From Cryptomeria japonica (Eukaryota > Streptophyta > Pinopsida > Cupressales > Cupressaceae), in contig NC_081410.1 in the NCBI RefSeq assembly GCF_030272615.1, positions 255,115,533 to 255,179,532 of the forward strand: 64,000 bases of DNA. Direction: 5' to 3'. This document shows positions 11,193-22,665 of this stretch, piece after piece. How positions within the stretch are numbered: the stretch's first letter is position 1; each line of letters begins with the position of its first letter. The notes under the pieces are model-generated. The model was not told where the DNA came from. It searched no databases and was given only the letters and a program-made list of their open reading frames with translations. A program made the translations under genes and the position numbers.

Positions 11193-12258
11193 TGTATACA
11201 CATAAAAATGGCTATGAGCAATTAAATAAATATTTTATATTTATTTAATAATTATTCTTCTATTAAATAATTAATTTGAAAAGATTGATTTATTTAATTC
11301 ATTTCATGTCCTTCTATTAATTAATTTAATTGAAATATTTTATTAATTAATTCATTTATCCTATTATTCTAATCAATTAATTAAATATCTAATATTTAAT
11401 TATTCCTTCAATCAATTAAATATCTAATATTTAATGATTATTCTTCTATCCTATAGTCTCAAATATTAAATAATTTCTTAAATTATTTAAACCTCTTTTC
11501 CAACTCAACTTCCATCTCCACTTCATCTTTCCTTTGCCAACTCATCCATCATGTGGCTAAATTAATTTAACAAAATTAAAATAAATAAAATATTTATTAG
11601 CCACTTATCTTCAACTTCCAAAATAAATGAAATGTTGTGTATGTACACATTTCTTAACCTTCTTCTATATTCTCTCCAACATCCCTACATCTTAGGAAGG
11701 ACTTGAGTCCACTTGTCCTCTCATGCCTAAATCTTCTCCAACCATCCCTAGATTCCCTTAGTCAGCAACCCAGTCAAGGTGAGATGAGTGACACTTGTCT
11801 TCTCCTTCCCCCTTTCTCTCAACCTTTACCTTTTCTCATAGCCAACCAAATTTGCAGACCTGATCATGACCATTGATCTAGGATACATCATCTTATCCTC
11901 TCAAAAGTCTATAAAAGTAGGAGTTTGAGTTGAGAAAGAGTTAGTCTTCAAGTGAGTCTTCAACTTAAAAATTTGAGTAAACTTATGCATCCGTGAGTTT
12001 TTATCTTGAAGAAAATTAGCAATTTAGCATTTCTCATTTAGCATAATCTTTTAGCTTAAATAATTTGCATTTCATATCATAGTATCAGTTAACTATCAGT
12101 TATCAGTCCATTCTTCATATGCCATCTTGGAAGCTACCAATGCTTGTATGAGAGCAAATCATCTACAATCAGGAACAGTAGAGTTAGGACACAATGAGAC
12201 TTAAATCATGAAGATAATGGTATGGTTTTTATTTTAATATTCATTTCATGTAGTTTCA
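11193..12258 (+). repeat. shared LTR: 3' LTR of A and 5' LTR of B
   Basis: Starts TGTATACACATAAAAATGGC directly after a polypurine tract and probably ends ...TGTAGTTTCA at 12258. The next bases, TTGGTTGAGTTTGGATTTC, could be a decayed version of the PBS seen after LTRs X and Y, but this end is less certain than the start. It carries a good TATA box at 11910-11917. It has a pol/3'UTR side on the left and a leader/gag side on the right, so it sits between two internal regions of the same family. Confidence 0.75.
11910..11917 (+). promoter_or_regulatory. TATA box in the A/B LTR
   Basis: TATAAAAG within AAAGTCTATAAAAGTAGGAG, about 720 bases into the LTR, followed by a region fit to be R/U5. Expected Pol II start about 25-30 bases downstream. 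Confidence 0.6.
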
Positions 12259-14280
12259 TTGGTTGAGTTTGGATTTCTTATAGCATTTCCTTTGTATTTG
12301 CAAGTAGTATTATGATGATGAAACTAGTATGTTTTGCTTTTATTTAATAGATTAGCATTTTTATCTCACAGGTTAGCACATTTGGCATTTAGGTTAGCTC
12401 TTTTGTTGGCAAATCAATGCATTTGATTCTTAGATTAGTGCTTTTGTCTCTGAGATTGACGCATTTGTCATTTTGGTTAGCGCTTTGTAAGTGAATTCTT
12501 GCATTTTAGTCCATAGAGCAACGCTTTTGTATCGCAGGTTCACGCTTTTGTCCTCTAGGTCAGCGCTTTTGAGGTGGAAGACAGTGCATTTGCTAGGATA
12601 GCACTTTTATTTGCAACTAACAAACTTTTTCTGCAGGCCTGAATGTCCAAGAACTAAAAATTTCAAACTACTAACATATCTATGTACAGGATTTTTTTTA
12701 AGCAAATTTCATGCATTTCCTCACATAGTTAATTAAGAGTTTTATTTTGGAAAGTAACACATCATATCTTTCTGATTTATCTTAACTAAGGGATAAATCG
12801 ACAACATGCAACTTGCATTTTGAGTGACTTCATTAAAGTTGTTGCACATAGATTATAGAGGGCTAAAATAAACTTGTGTTTTCCGTGCTTGATGAAGTAG
12901 TAGGTAAATGTGCTCTCACCCTCATACGGTGATCAAAAAACCAGACCTACTCTCTTTTATGTGTAACCTTTAGAGGGCCTGCCTTCCTGAGCTGCCTTGA
13001 GGGGGCGAGTGAGAGGGGAATGGCCCAAAGTGGAAACAGGTTAATACCGAGTCCTTCCAATCCACTCTAAATAAATCCTATTTGTAATGAAAGTCACAAA
13101 CAACATGTGTTGATAAGTTCATACCGACACTATGTTTCCCCATAAACCCTATGGAGCATAACCTATATAGGTTGGGAACCTTTTGTATTTATGGAGCCGA
13201 AAGTACCGCATGTATGGCCACATGACTGGAAGCCTTTACTAAAAACCACTTGTACTAGTTACCAAAATCCTTCTAATTATTGGCGCAAGAGGTCGGACCT
13301 CTGAAGCGGCTCACACACATATGGTTCTTAGTGGAGATATAAAGTTTTCCATGGGGATTTTTCATGAAAAACTGGTGCTTGGCTGCCTCGAAGAAGTGAG
13401 TGTCGAGGATGGAGCCATTGGGGTCAAGCATCTAAATATTTACTCTAAATAGCATAGCTTTGGGGGAAACCCCATGTGAGATTCAACAATTATTGTGTCA
13501 GCTTGCCATAGGATTTGTACTTGCTTGTGCATTTTTTTTTTCAAACATTTTGTCTTCTATGTCTATAACATGCTCAGAATGGTTAAAAATTGAAGAAAAT
13601 CATCATCTAAAAATGAGAAAAAAATCCAACAACTTGCTAAAAAAATTGGAAAAAATCCTTGAAACATAGTTAGAGTAGCACTTTCAAGAAACAAAATAGT
13701 GCATTTGTCCCATAAGTTAGCACTTTTGACCAAAAAGTTAGCACAAATGCTTTCTCACATCTAAGACAAAGCATATCAAACCAAAATTTCAAAGTCAGTA
13801 TCAAAACACTTCTTGAGTAGAATTGTCTTTAAACTATCACACATCATCAAACTAGTTTGATAATTGGGTTACTAATTCAATAGGTTATTTCCAAAAGGTT
13901 TCCATAAGCATAAAACATTCAACGGGCTAGTGATTCAAACATCTTAAGTACAAAAATCAACATCATTATCAGTTTTTCATCAGGATATATCAAATATTCT
14001 ATCACGAAACTTGATCAATCCATCTTGTGTTCATTATCTTGGATATATCTTTCCTATTTTGAACCTAGGTTATATCAAAATTGGAATTGCACTCACATTG
14101 GAATCAAGCAAACTTGTAAACTGTCATATGCTTATATGACTTTTAGATATCGCCTTAAGAAAAGAAATCCCAGTTATAAAGATACTTAGAAAAGGATAAG
14201 GTTCTTGTATATTAATCACAAGATCTTGTTAAAACATAGGACATTCCTACACCATTTTCGTGACTATTTACATGGCTGCA
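12259..14280 (+). other. leader (5' UTR) of element B
   Basis: Long non-coding leader between the LTR and gag. It holds the short repeat tract 12364-12620, a further few copies near 13678-13760, and a more conserved block at 12900-13450 with TTTAGAGGGCCTGCCTTCC at 12969-12987, shared with the leader of X. The segment GGTCGGACCTCTGAAGCGGC near 13292 recurs as GGTCAAACCTCTGAAGCTGT in the leader of D near 21470. Leaders of this length are common in Tat-like elements. Confidence 0.75.
12364..12620 (+). repeat. degenerate short repeat tract, consensus GGTTAGCGCTTTTGT
   Basis: About ten imperfect copies at roughly 25-30-base spacing, e.g. AGGTTAGCTCTTTTGTTG, GGTTAGCGCTTTGT, CAACGCTTTTGTATCGC, AGGTCAGCGCTTTTGAGG. 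It starts about 100 bases after the LTR. It is the reverse complement of the tract at 10385-10690. Confidence 0.85.
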
Positions 14281-15760
14281 GGACAGAATTTGACGAAGAA
14301 ATTTTACAAGGACATGATTTTCAACAAAGAGATGCTTTATCACAATGAACCAAAAACAATGGTAAAATCAACAAAGCATACCTTCCTAAACCAATAATCA
14401 CCTATTGAGTTATTTTTAGAAGGTCAAAAGTTGAAATTTTTTTTGAAACAATCACATGTCATTTTGGACTAGAGCTCAATATGAACAATTCAAAAAACAA
14501 AAAAAACAAATGGAAGAAGAAGATCCAAACTTTTGGGTATACGGGTGTTGATGAAGACGTGATCAATAACACCATTAGAGACCTTGAGGAAGATTTCAAA
14601 TTTGATAGACTAATGGAAAAATTATTAGTGAAGCAAAAAGAAAAATATATTTTAATGTTGGCAAAATCAAGAGCTAAATTGCCACAAGACTTTAACATAG
14701 AAGGCTTGAAACAAGATGGGGAGACAAGTAACACTCAAAACACGGATGATCCAAATAACGAAGATATAAACAAAGAAAGCCATGAAGAAACACGGGGAGA
14801 TCAAAACAAGAAAAGAACATGATGACACAAGAAGAGAGCGTAGTGATAGAAGAACTTATGAAGAGACAAAGAGAAACCATATGGATAATCCTTTGTTAAA
14901 TCTCACTCAACAAATGCAAACTCTACAACAACAAATACAAGATATGCAGAATTGAACAAGTTCCAAGAAGTATTCATTGGAAGAGATATGCCTATATCCT
15001 TTTGATAAAAGTTTAAATATGATACCATTTACACAACATTGTGAGATACCTAAATATGATAAATACGATGGGAAATATGATCCTCAAGATCAGATTAGGT
15101 AATTTTGTACTATGAGTATGGAATTTGCACACGATGAAACTTACCAGATGTGTCTATTCCCTAGGAGTTTAAATGGACAATCGATGGAATGGTTCTCAAG
15201 ATTACCATCTAGAATCAAATATTTTGAAGAACTCGTGAATAGGTTTATTTCACAATACTCCTACAATGTAAGAAATGAGATAACAATGCTAGATTTATGC
15301 AATGTTAAGCAAAAGAATGGTGAATATTTCATGATCTTCTTACAACGATGGAAATGAATGTTTAATAGGTATCCAAGATATGTACTTGATCAAGGTCAAA
15401 ATAAAATAGATGCAATAAAAACCCTATATGTATTGCATGGATAAAAATAGGACTTGTGGTTTCTTTCAAAAGATAAATGAAAGAGATAGAAAAGACATGA
15501 ATAAAAGAGTTTTTCTTAAAACCCTAAGACTATGCACGAAAAGAAAAGTACATGCATATCTTTTCTTCCAAAAAGAGATAAAGAACGACAAAGATAAGAG
15601 GAAGAGGCCAATGCATACCAAATTTAGAAGACCAAAAGTCCATTTCAAAGTTCTTGTTCAAGCCTTAGTTCGAGTTCCAACAAAGTGCATGACGACCCAT
15701 AGAGAGTCTTCTCCAAGAAGACAAAGATGAAAATGATAAAGTGAAATTAGGGTTCAAACT
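14281..15760 (+). pseudogene. gag: Ty3/gypsy gag, element B (broken)
   Basis: Structural protein that would form the particle shell. The frame 14481-14822 is a Lys/Glu-rich N-terminal part containing ARSRAKLPQDFNIEGL-like sequence (LAKSRAKLPQDFNIEG). A QQQIQDMQ coiled segment follows near 14915. The core at 15112-15357 reads CLFPRSLNGQSMEWFSRLPS and FEELVNRFISQYSYN, the retrotransposon gag signature, and matches FPQILGGQSMEWFSQLLPG in element D. Several stops interrupt it, and after about 15480 the sequence is Lys/Arg-rich and degenerate. No protease or pol follows: the element is cut off before 15800. Confidence 0.85.
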
Positions 15761-17139
15761 TCTTTTTCACTACATACCGTAATTAGACGAGTGATGGGAT
15801 TTTTAATTTGTTGTCCATAAAATAAATCTCTATAATGATATTATTAGTCATGGTCAATGACTTCCAAGACATTGGACTTATGTATATATCCCTCATGCAA
15901 AGGAGGTTGAAAGCTTTTAAAATCTTTTTATATTTTTCTTTTGCCTTATACATTATTTGTATTTAATATAGCTTTATTAAGATTTATTTTATTAAAAATA
16001 TTAATAAAGTTATATTAAAAAAAAAATAACTAAAAATAAAATAATTTACTTTATCATTTATTAAAACAATTTTATTAATTGTTCAAAATAAATGTTAAAA
16101 TAAAATTATTTAAAAAGGCAAAGGTAAGATAACATGCAGTTCAATAGAGATGATATTTGTTTTTAGGAGCTATATTTGGCATGGGAGTGCATGCTTTTCT
16201 AGAGCAGAGACTATTTTTTGGTTTTGGTAACTATATTTGGCAAAGTGACAGTTCTAGTTTCAGCAAAGAGGTGTTTTTTCAATTCATAACCTATTTTGGC
16301 ACAACAGGGCATGCAGATTTTTGGAATAGGTTTCTTTTTTAGTGGAGCTATTTTGGGCGAGATTAGCAATTCTATATTCAGAAATGAGAGTTCTTTTCTA
16401 TGGAGCATCAGTTAGAGGCCTATTTTCAGCATGAGGAACTATTTTTTATAGTATTACGCATGACTTTTCTTATCTTTTTGGGGCAAATTTGCCCAAGGCT
16501 TTTTCTCATGCAGATTTTTCTATTAGGGTTTCTGAAGGAGATGTACATGATGGGTTCTATATATTCTTCTATTCTCCTTTTTTCCCTCTAGTTCTTTCTT
16601 TTTTCTTACACATACAACAAAAAGCATTGTATCTCAACACTTAGCAGTTTTCAATTATTGTAATAGAGTTATATTTGTCATTCAGTTTTCCAATACAGAG
16701 TTATTTCCTTATCAGTATTTCTTCCTTTTTCATTGTCAGGTGAGCATTTTTACAGAGTTATTGTGACTTTTAAAATCCTTTGCTCTTTCATGCTCTTGCT
16801 TTGTAGAAGTAGGATAATTTCATAGTGATTCAAGTTGTGGGTTGTGTTCACTTGGTTTTTCAGCTCCTTGCATGTTGTGAAAATTCACTTTTCTTCATGC
16901 AGAAGCTAGATAGCTTAGAACCTTTTCACAAATCATTTATGAACTAGGTGGTCTAATTGATTTGTGAAGTGTTTCATTTAGTATTGCAGCTGTTATAGTT
17001 TTAGTGCAGTAGTTTAAAACTTCATAATTTTGGTGTATCACCTCCATTAGGATAGGTTTTTCATTACATGCAATATTTTTACCCTTTTCCCACAAGAAGT
17101 AATTATAGGAGATCTATCAAGACAGGAAGTTGGCCTGGT
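15761..17139. other. unassigned stretch between gag B and the LINE
   Basis: 15900-16130 is very AT-rich. 16160-16530 carries a degenerate tandem repeat (listed separately). A TATATAT-like element near 16558-16563 is followed by a pyrimidine-rich run to about 16612, which looks like a promoter and start region. A 9-bp inverted repeat CACAAATCA...TGATTTGTG spans 16928-16967. No protein family is seen. It could be a LINE 5' region or an LTR of an unrecognised element. Confidence 0.35.
16160..16530. repeat. degenerate tandem repeat, about 55-65-bp period
   Basis: Recurring core (G)AGCTATATTTGGC at about 16166, 16226 (TAACTATATTTGGC), 16284 (TAACCTATTTTGGC), 16338 (GAGCTATTTTGGGC) and 16412 (GCCTATTTTCAGC). 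GCATGCAGATTTTT occurs near 16308 and, as CATGCAGATTTTT, near 16507. Copies are diverged, so the array is old. Confidence 0.55.
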
Positions 17140-17219
17140 CTCCAGAGATTCATGTTCAACTTGAGAAACCGACAAGCTTAAAGTTGTTTCCATATTTCAC
17201 AAGATTGCTTAGTTTCACA

Positions 17220-17895
17220 CTTAGCATCACGGGTACAATCCTTCGTGACAATAGAAACCAAGTTGACTGTGGATGGTTTGTTTGATTGAGCTTCTAGATT
17301 CTCACCTCAAGGCCTCTATCAATGTGTTGGGGCTCATGGTAACTCTGGAGGTATTGTGTGTTTTTGGAATCCAAAGAGGGTTGTTCCTCTCTGGTGGATC
17401 TCAAGATGCTCTTCTATTTCACTTGTTGCCTCCTATTTTGATTCTAGAGAGACTTGCCTATTCACTAATGTTTATGCCCCTTCTGATCTCTTAGGTAAGA
17501 TGCAACTTTGGAATCATATCAGATATATTCATTCTTTGGCACCTCTTCTTCCTTGGATTGTGGCTGGTGACTTCATTATTGTGATCAGTTTGGAGGAGAA
17601 AAGAGGATGATTAGCTAGATTGGACCCTTCTACTTGTCTCTTCTAGGATAATATTTATCTTTTGAACTTAATTGTTGAGAAACCGATGAATGACCTCTTC
17701 ACGTGGAATAACCCGAGATGTAGTAAGGAAGCTATTTTTGAGAGGATTCATAGATTTCTATTTTTTTTCTACTGGATGAGGGATATGTGGACAAATAGTT
17801 ATAAAAAACTGGATTGGAAAGGTTATGATAATTGGCTGATCAAATTCTTACCTATTTCTTTTAGACCCTCAAAAAATACCTCCTTCAAGTTTTAG
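17220..17895 (+). pseudogene. LINE endonuclease domain (broken)
   Basis: AP-type endonuclease that nicks target DNA to prime reverse transcription. Across frames the sequence reads GAHGNSGGIVCFWNPKRV, then SLVASYFDSRETCLFTNVYAP, LPWIVAGDFIIV and FTWNNPR, matching the usual (S)GGI..W......N.YAP and GDFN blocks. The expected Asn of GDFN reads as GDFI. Frameshifts near 17350 and stops near 17608 break it. Confidence 0.85.
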
Positions 17896-19560
17896 CTTAT
17901 TTGGTTGTGTGATCCCTCTCTTCATCATTAGATCGACTAGCTCTAGGAGGGAGATAGGAACCTAGGCTTTTTTCACAAATCTGTCAAGGCCAGGAGGAAT
18001 GGTAATCTTATCTTGTCTCTTATGTCCTCATATGGTACTCAATTATGTTCTTAGAATGAGATTTTTGGGGAGGCCTCTATATACTTTACTACTTTGTTCA
18101 CTAAAGATTTAGCCCTAGCGAAAGAAGAGGAAAGGATAATTTTGGATTGCATTCCTTCTTTAGTCTCTAATGAGTTGAATGCTTCTCTCATTAGACTTGT
18201 CTCAATGCAAGAATTGGAGGAAATTGGTGTTTCATATGAAAAAGGGTAAGGCCCTTGGCCCTGATGGCTTCCCTATTGAGTTTTATCAAGAATTTTGGGA
18301 GACTATCAAATTTGATTTACTTGATGTGGTTCAGGAATCTTCCAGAAATAAACAAATGCTAAGGGTTTTGAACTCTACTTTTTTTAGCTTTGATCCCTAA
18401 GCAAGAGGATGTAAAGACTTTGGATCAGTATAGACCCATCACTTTGTCCAATGTGGTTTATACAATTATCACTAAATTAATTGCGAAGAGACTTAAGGTT
18501 TTCCTCAAGAGATTGATTTCTGAGGAGCAAGAGAGTTTTGTTGGGGGTAGGCAAATTCTTGATGGGATCATGATTGCAACTGAGGTTGTGCATTCAATGG
18601 TGACCTTTCAAGTTAAACTTGATATGGCTAAACCTTATGACAGAGTGAAATGGACTTTCTTGCAAAAGATTCTCCTTGATTTTGGATTTAGGGGGGATTG
18701 AGTTGACTCGATTTTAATTTGTGTTACTTCTACCTCCGTTTCTATTCTTATTAATGGGGAGTCATCAGAGTTATTCAATGCTTCACGTGGTCTTCAGTAA
18801 GAGGATCCTTTATCCCCTTATCTGTTCATCATTATAGTAGAAGGGTTAGGTAGATTTATTAAATCAGGGGTTCGATAGGGCTTGATTCAGAGATGGAGTT
18901 GGGGTAACTCATTACTTCCTCACTCTCATTTATAGTTTATAGATGATATTTCTTTAATGGGTTTGGCCAAGATTAATGAAGCTATGAATTTTCATAAAGC
19001 TTTGGACATTTGTTTGGCTACATCAGAACAAAGAATTAACGAGGATAAATCTTCCATTTTTTCTTTAATACTCCTCGGCTTATCCAAAATAGGATTGCTT
19101 GAATTCTTAGATTTCAAGTGGGAAATCCTCCCTTTGTTTATCTTGGGGTTCCAATTTCTGTTGGTCTACAACACAAAGAGTTTTGGTAGGGGATTTTGGA
19201 TAATTTCCATAAGAAAGTGAGTCATTGGTCCTTTAGATGGTTTTCATCTACTAGGAGATTGACTCTCTTGAAGTTTGTGGTGCAAGCTTGACCTATTTAT
19301 AGGTGTTTTTTGCAGATGGCCCCTTCTAGCATTGTTAAGGAGTTTGTTGCCCTTTCTCGCCAATTCTTATGTTCTGGAAATCTTTGGTCCTCTAAATGGA
19401 GCTTGGTTAAGTGGGAGTCAGTTTGTAGGTCGAAGTAGGAAGGAGGTCTTGGTCTTATGTCAGCTGGTATGATTGGGCTAGTTCTTGCAGCTAAGTTGTA
19501 TTGGAGGTGGTGTACTTGTCAAGATCAAGATTGGGATAGGATGCTTACCCATAATTACTT
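17896..19560 (+). pseudogene. LINE reverse transcriptase domain (broken)
   Basis: RT core with KGKALGPDGFPIEFYQEFWE (18240-18300), DVKTLDQYRPITLSNVVYTI, EEQESFVGGRQILDGIMIA, DMAKPYDRVKWTFLQKILLD, SRGLQ-stop-EDPLSPYLFII and the catalytic FIDD at 18936-18947 (usual FADD). The Q before EDPLSP neighbours a TAA in place of the normal R/Q-G codons, and a TAG replaces the Gln before FIDD, typical C-to-T decay. Confidence 0.92.
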
Positions 19561-20039
19561 GTATGGGGTGCCTAGCGAGGAAGTGTTGTGTTATATCTTA
19601 TCTGGGAAGTGATTAATGATTTTAAATATGCTTAAGTAGGGAGAAAAGCTTATTAAGTAGGGACTATTTTGGATTTGTAACAAGGGTTCTGATGCTCTTT
19701 TCTAGATAGATTCTTGGGATGGACACCCTCTCATTGTGCATGAGTTCCCCCATCTTTGACATCTTTGCAATTCTTTTATGTAGGTTGGTTGGACTAAGGT
19801 GGAGTATTTTAAGACTATTAAGATAAGGGGTTCTTTGGAGGTGACTTGTTGGAAAGATCTGCAGAAGTGGCCAGAAGGTGGTCGGGAGGAGGATTGTTAG
19901 GATTTATCTAAGATCCTTATAGGTAGATTATGCAGTTCCCTTGCAGGGGGGATACCTTGGTGTGGAGTCCTAATCCTAAAGGCAAGTTTTTTGTGGCCTC
20001 AAGCTACCTGGAGTTAGATAGGCAGGTTCATGGTTAGGG

Positions 20040-20360
20040 GGTGCACCTTGGTGGAAATAGGTTTGTAATAAATTCTCTTGGCCAAAATGCAATTATTTTT
20101 TTTGGTTGTTGGCCCAGAACAAATGTCTCACTTGGAAGAATTTTCATAAGCAGAGATTTTATGGCCCTTCCATCTATGTTCTTTGTTGTAATGGGGAAGA
20201 GGACTCTTCACATATTTTCTTTCAGTTTCATTACTCTATAAGGGTATGGCATTTGTGGTGGGAGGCATGCCAACATGCTTGTGTTCACGATACCTCTCTT
20301 GTGGATTTTTGGAACAGTTTGGGGAGACCTCCTACTAAGACTCCTTTTCTTTAGGTGGCT
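20040..20360 (+). pseudogene. LINE zf-RVT zinc-finger region
   Basis: In the frame at 20106-20354 the sequence reads LAQNKCLTWKNFHKQRF then VLCCNGEEDSSHIFFQFHYS, the zf-RVT pattern of plant L1 elements (C...W...L...C..C....E...H.F..C), with the final Cys changed to His/Tyr. It lies between RT and RNase H as expected. Confidence 0.8.
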
Positions 20361-20639
20361 TGGTTTATTGGTCCTACTCTTATTATTTGGAACCTCTGGT
20401 TGGAAAGAAATTATAGGATTTTTAATGATAACAAGATGGGGGAAGGTTGGATGTGGAGCAAGATTATTAGTAGACTTCAGGAGACTATTTTTGTAAAATG
20501 TGACTTATCTTTGGGAATTGATCTAGGATATGGTAATGTTATTAAGAATTTGATTTTTGGGGATAATAATGAGGCTTTCAAGGTTATTAGGAACCCTAGA
20601 TAGGTTAAACAAAGGTTCCATAGATAAGGGAGATGACTT

Positions 20640-21139
20640 TCGTGTCCCAGGGGTGTTTTGAAAATTAATATTGATGGATCCTCTCGGGGCAATCCTAGTC
20701 ATGTTGGGGTTGGAGAGGTTGGCAAAGTTGTGAGGGGGATGTTGTCTTCTTTTTCTCTATTTACAAAGGGTGCCACTCAAATAATCTAATGGAGACTCTA
20801 GCTATGTTATATGCAGTTGAGAGAGGTTGTTCCCTTGGTTGGAAGAGGATCATTTGTGAGTCTGGTTCCTAGATTATTGTGGAATTATTGAATGAGAGAC
20901 AATTAGATGGTTTAAATTGGCAATCGTCTTTAGTGATCAATCAAATATTGCATTTGTGTAATTTTTTGGATCAAGTTTCTTTTTGTTTTATTCCTCATGA
21001 GTGGAATAAAGTGGCATATTACTTGGCCAAGTGGGCTTCTGAGAATTTTGGGGATTGGGTTGTAGAGGATTGGAGGTTATTATCTCTAGATTATGTTGAG
21101 ATTTTGGAAACACTCATTATTGAAGATGTGGGGTTATAA
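20640..21139 (+). pseudogene. LINE C-terminal RNase H (broken)
   Basis: Begins LKINIDGSSRGNPSHVGVGE near 20656, the first catalytic Asp of a plant L1-type RNase H. Downstream ETLAMLYAVERG-like and the frame 20879-21139 (FCFIPHEWNKVAYYLAKWAS) supply the later conserved region with the terminal HxxN..AD..A motif weakened to NKVAYYLA. Several in-frame stops are present. Confidence 0.82.
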
Positions 21140-21255
21140 TTTTGGGTTGATCCTTTGGGGTCACCTTTGGTTGGTCAACTCTTGTTCTGGTTTTTTATTG
21201 GGGTTTTGTTGTACATCTTGATTTTTCTTGAATAAATTTTACCTGTTTTCCAATA

Positions 21256-21450
21256 AAAAAATTATCCTTTCCCCAAAATTAAATAAATATTTTATTTATT
21301 TAATTGGTCCCACTTCTATTAGTTAAATAGATCTTTATTTATATAATTAATTCATTAGCTTTTTCCTTCTATGACACTTTTCATTCATCTCTTAATTTTT
21401 CTTTAATCGCCTTTCTAATATTTTCTTATTTTCTATACCTACCCTTTAGA
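21256..21450 (+). repeat. fragment of the 5' LTR of element D
   Basis: Matches 40500-40690 of the D 3' LTR almost base for base over long stretches (ATTTTATTTATTTAATTGGT, then TTTCTATACCTACCCTTTA). The U3 start and U5 end are missing: the left side is cut by the LINE tail and the right side jumps into leader sequence at a repeated AGAGATAACAAATTT (about 21448 and 21511). Confidence 0.8.
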
Positions 21451-22665
21451 GATAACAAATTTGTAGGTGGTCAAACCTCTGAAGCTGTCCCACATTCTTG
21501 CAGTTTAAAGTAGAGATAACAAATTTCTTGAGATCCTTGAGTCTTTAGAAATTCCAAGGTTGGTATGCTTGAAAAGTGAGTGCCATGCAAGGGGGATCCA
21601 ATACTACCAAGCTTCTAATTTATCCACTTTCAATAAGTGCGGATCAGATTTATCTGTAGTGGGAACTCAACAAATAGTATCCTCTTTCCAGCCTAGGTTG
21701 TGCTTGTTTACAAATGTTTTTTATTTGTTTTATAGCAGTAGAAATTGGGATATTTTGGCCTATTGGACATACACATTTGTGCTCAAATTTTGACAACACC
21801 TTTAGACATTGTGTCTTCTTGTTTAATGTGTTTTCTTGCCATAAAACAATCAATATTGAGATCTGGTCACTTTCAACATTTTTAAAACTTGGATAGAAAT
21901 TTGAAATTTGCCAGAAATGTTTTTGTGTTCACTTCCAGCATGTATACAATCTCTTTGGTCATTTATGTGCTTATTTTTAGTGTGTATCTGACACATTATT
22001 GCATCTATGTATCTTTCTAGCACGTATTGGAACAAAACTAAGAAAACATTATTGCCAGTGAAATCACATTTGTGCCCAGTATTGTCGCATATGTGCATGT
22101 TATCAACGCATATCTGTAACTTCATATTATGTATCTGAGCATAACCAAGAATTACATTACAGCTATGAAAATGTATATCTAGACTCTAAAACTGTGTATA
22201 AGTGGAATTTTGATGTGTCTATGTTTTGAGATCATAAGAGCTTCTAAGGAAGATTCCATAGGGCTTCACTTTAAGTCAACCATCACTTGTCACATCTTTT
22301 TCATACATTTTCAAACATCATTTGCAATCTTCCATTCATACTTTTCCAAATAGATTCAAAAGGTTGTTTAGTAGTCCTCACCTTATCTTTCAAACACATT
22401 ACATCACATCACTAGGTGGTTCCCGCATCAGATTTATCATCTTGGGTACCATTTGACTATCTTTAGTTCAGGTCAACTTACCTCATCAAGAGTTTATCAT
22501 CTCTTTGGAAGATACACCTTGCTTTATATTATTACATTTATCCTAAACTTATACTTTTGGGACATTGCAAGACAACCGTAGATTCACTTTTCATTTCACA
22601 ATCCTCTTGGTCTTCCATAGTCTTCACATTTTTCTTCCATCCTACATTTTAGCCAAGGTTAGTTC
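21451..22665 (+). other. leader (5' UTR) of element D
   Basis: Non-coding leader ahead of gag. The block near 21470-21490 matches the B leader. At 21960-22200 a short-repeat tract occurs (GTGTATCTGA, TCGCATATGTGC, ACGCATATCTG, ATGTATCTGA). The open frames at 21560-21896 and 21650-22125 have no family features. Confidence 0.7.

Larger units (their letters stand above)
17140..21255 (+). mobile_element. L1-type LINE, 5'-truncated and decayed
   Basis: ORF2 of a plant L1-like non-LTR retrotransposon in one direction: AP-type endonuclease, reverse transcriptase, zinc-finger (zf-RVT) and a C-terminal RNase H, in the order known for plant L1 elements. It ends with CCAATAAAAAAATT at about 21241-21254, an A-rich 3' tail. 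No ORF1 is recognisable upstream and the endonuclease start is unclear, so it seems 5'-truncated near 17140-17220. Beyond the tail lies a fragment of a gypsy LTR; I could not find target duplications. Confidence 0.88.

Noticed and set aside
10385-12620. CRISPR-like arrays
   Set aside because: Repeats are short, degenerate and irregularly spaced with no unique spacers, and the context is a plant retroelement.
14281-15760. Separate upstream ORF1 as in Ogre elements
   Set aside because: The frame at 14481-14822 aligns with the N-terminal part of gag D, so it is gag itself rather than an extra ORF ahead of gag.
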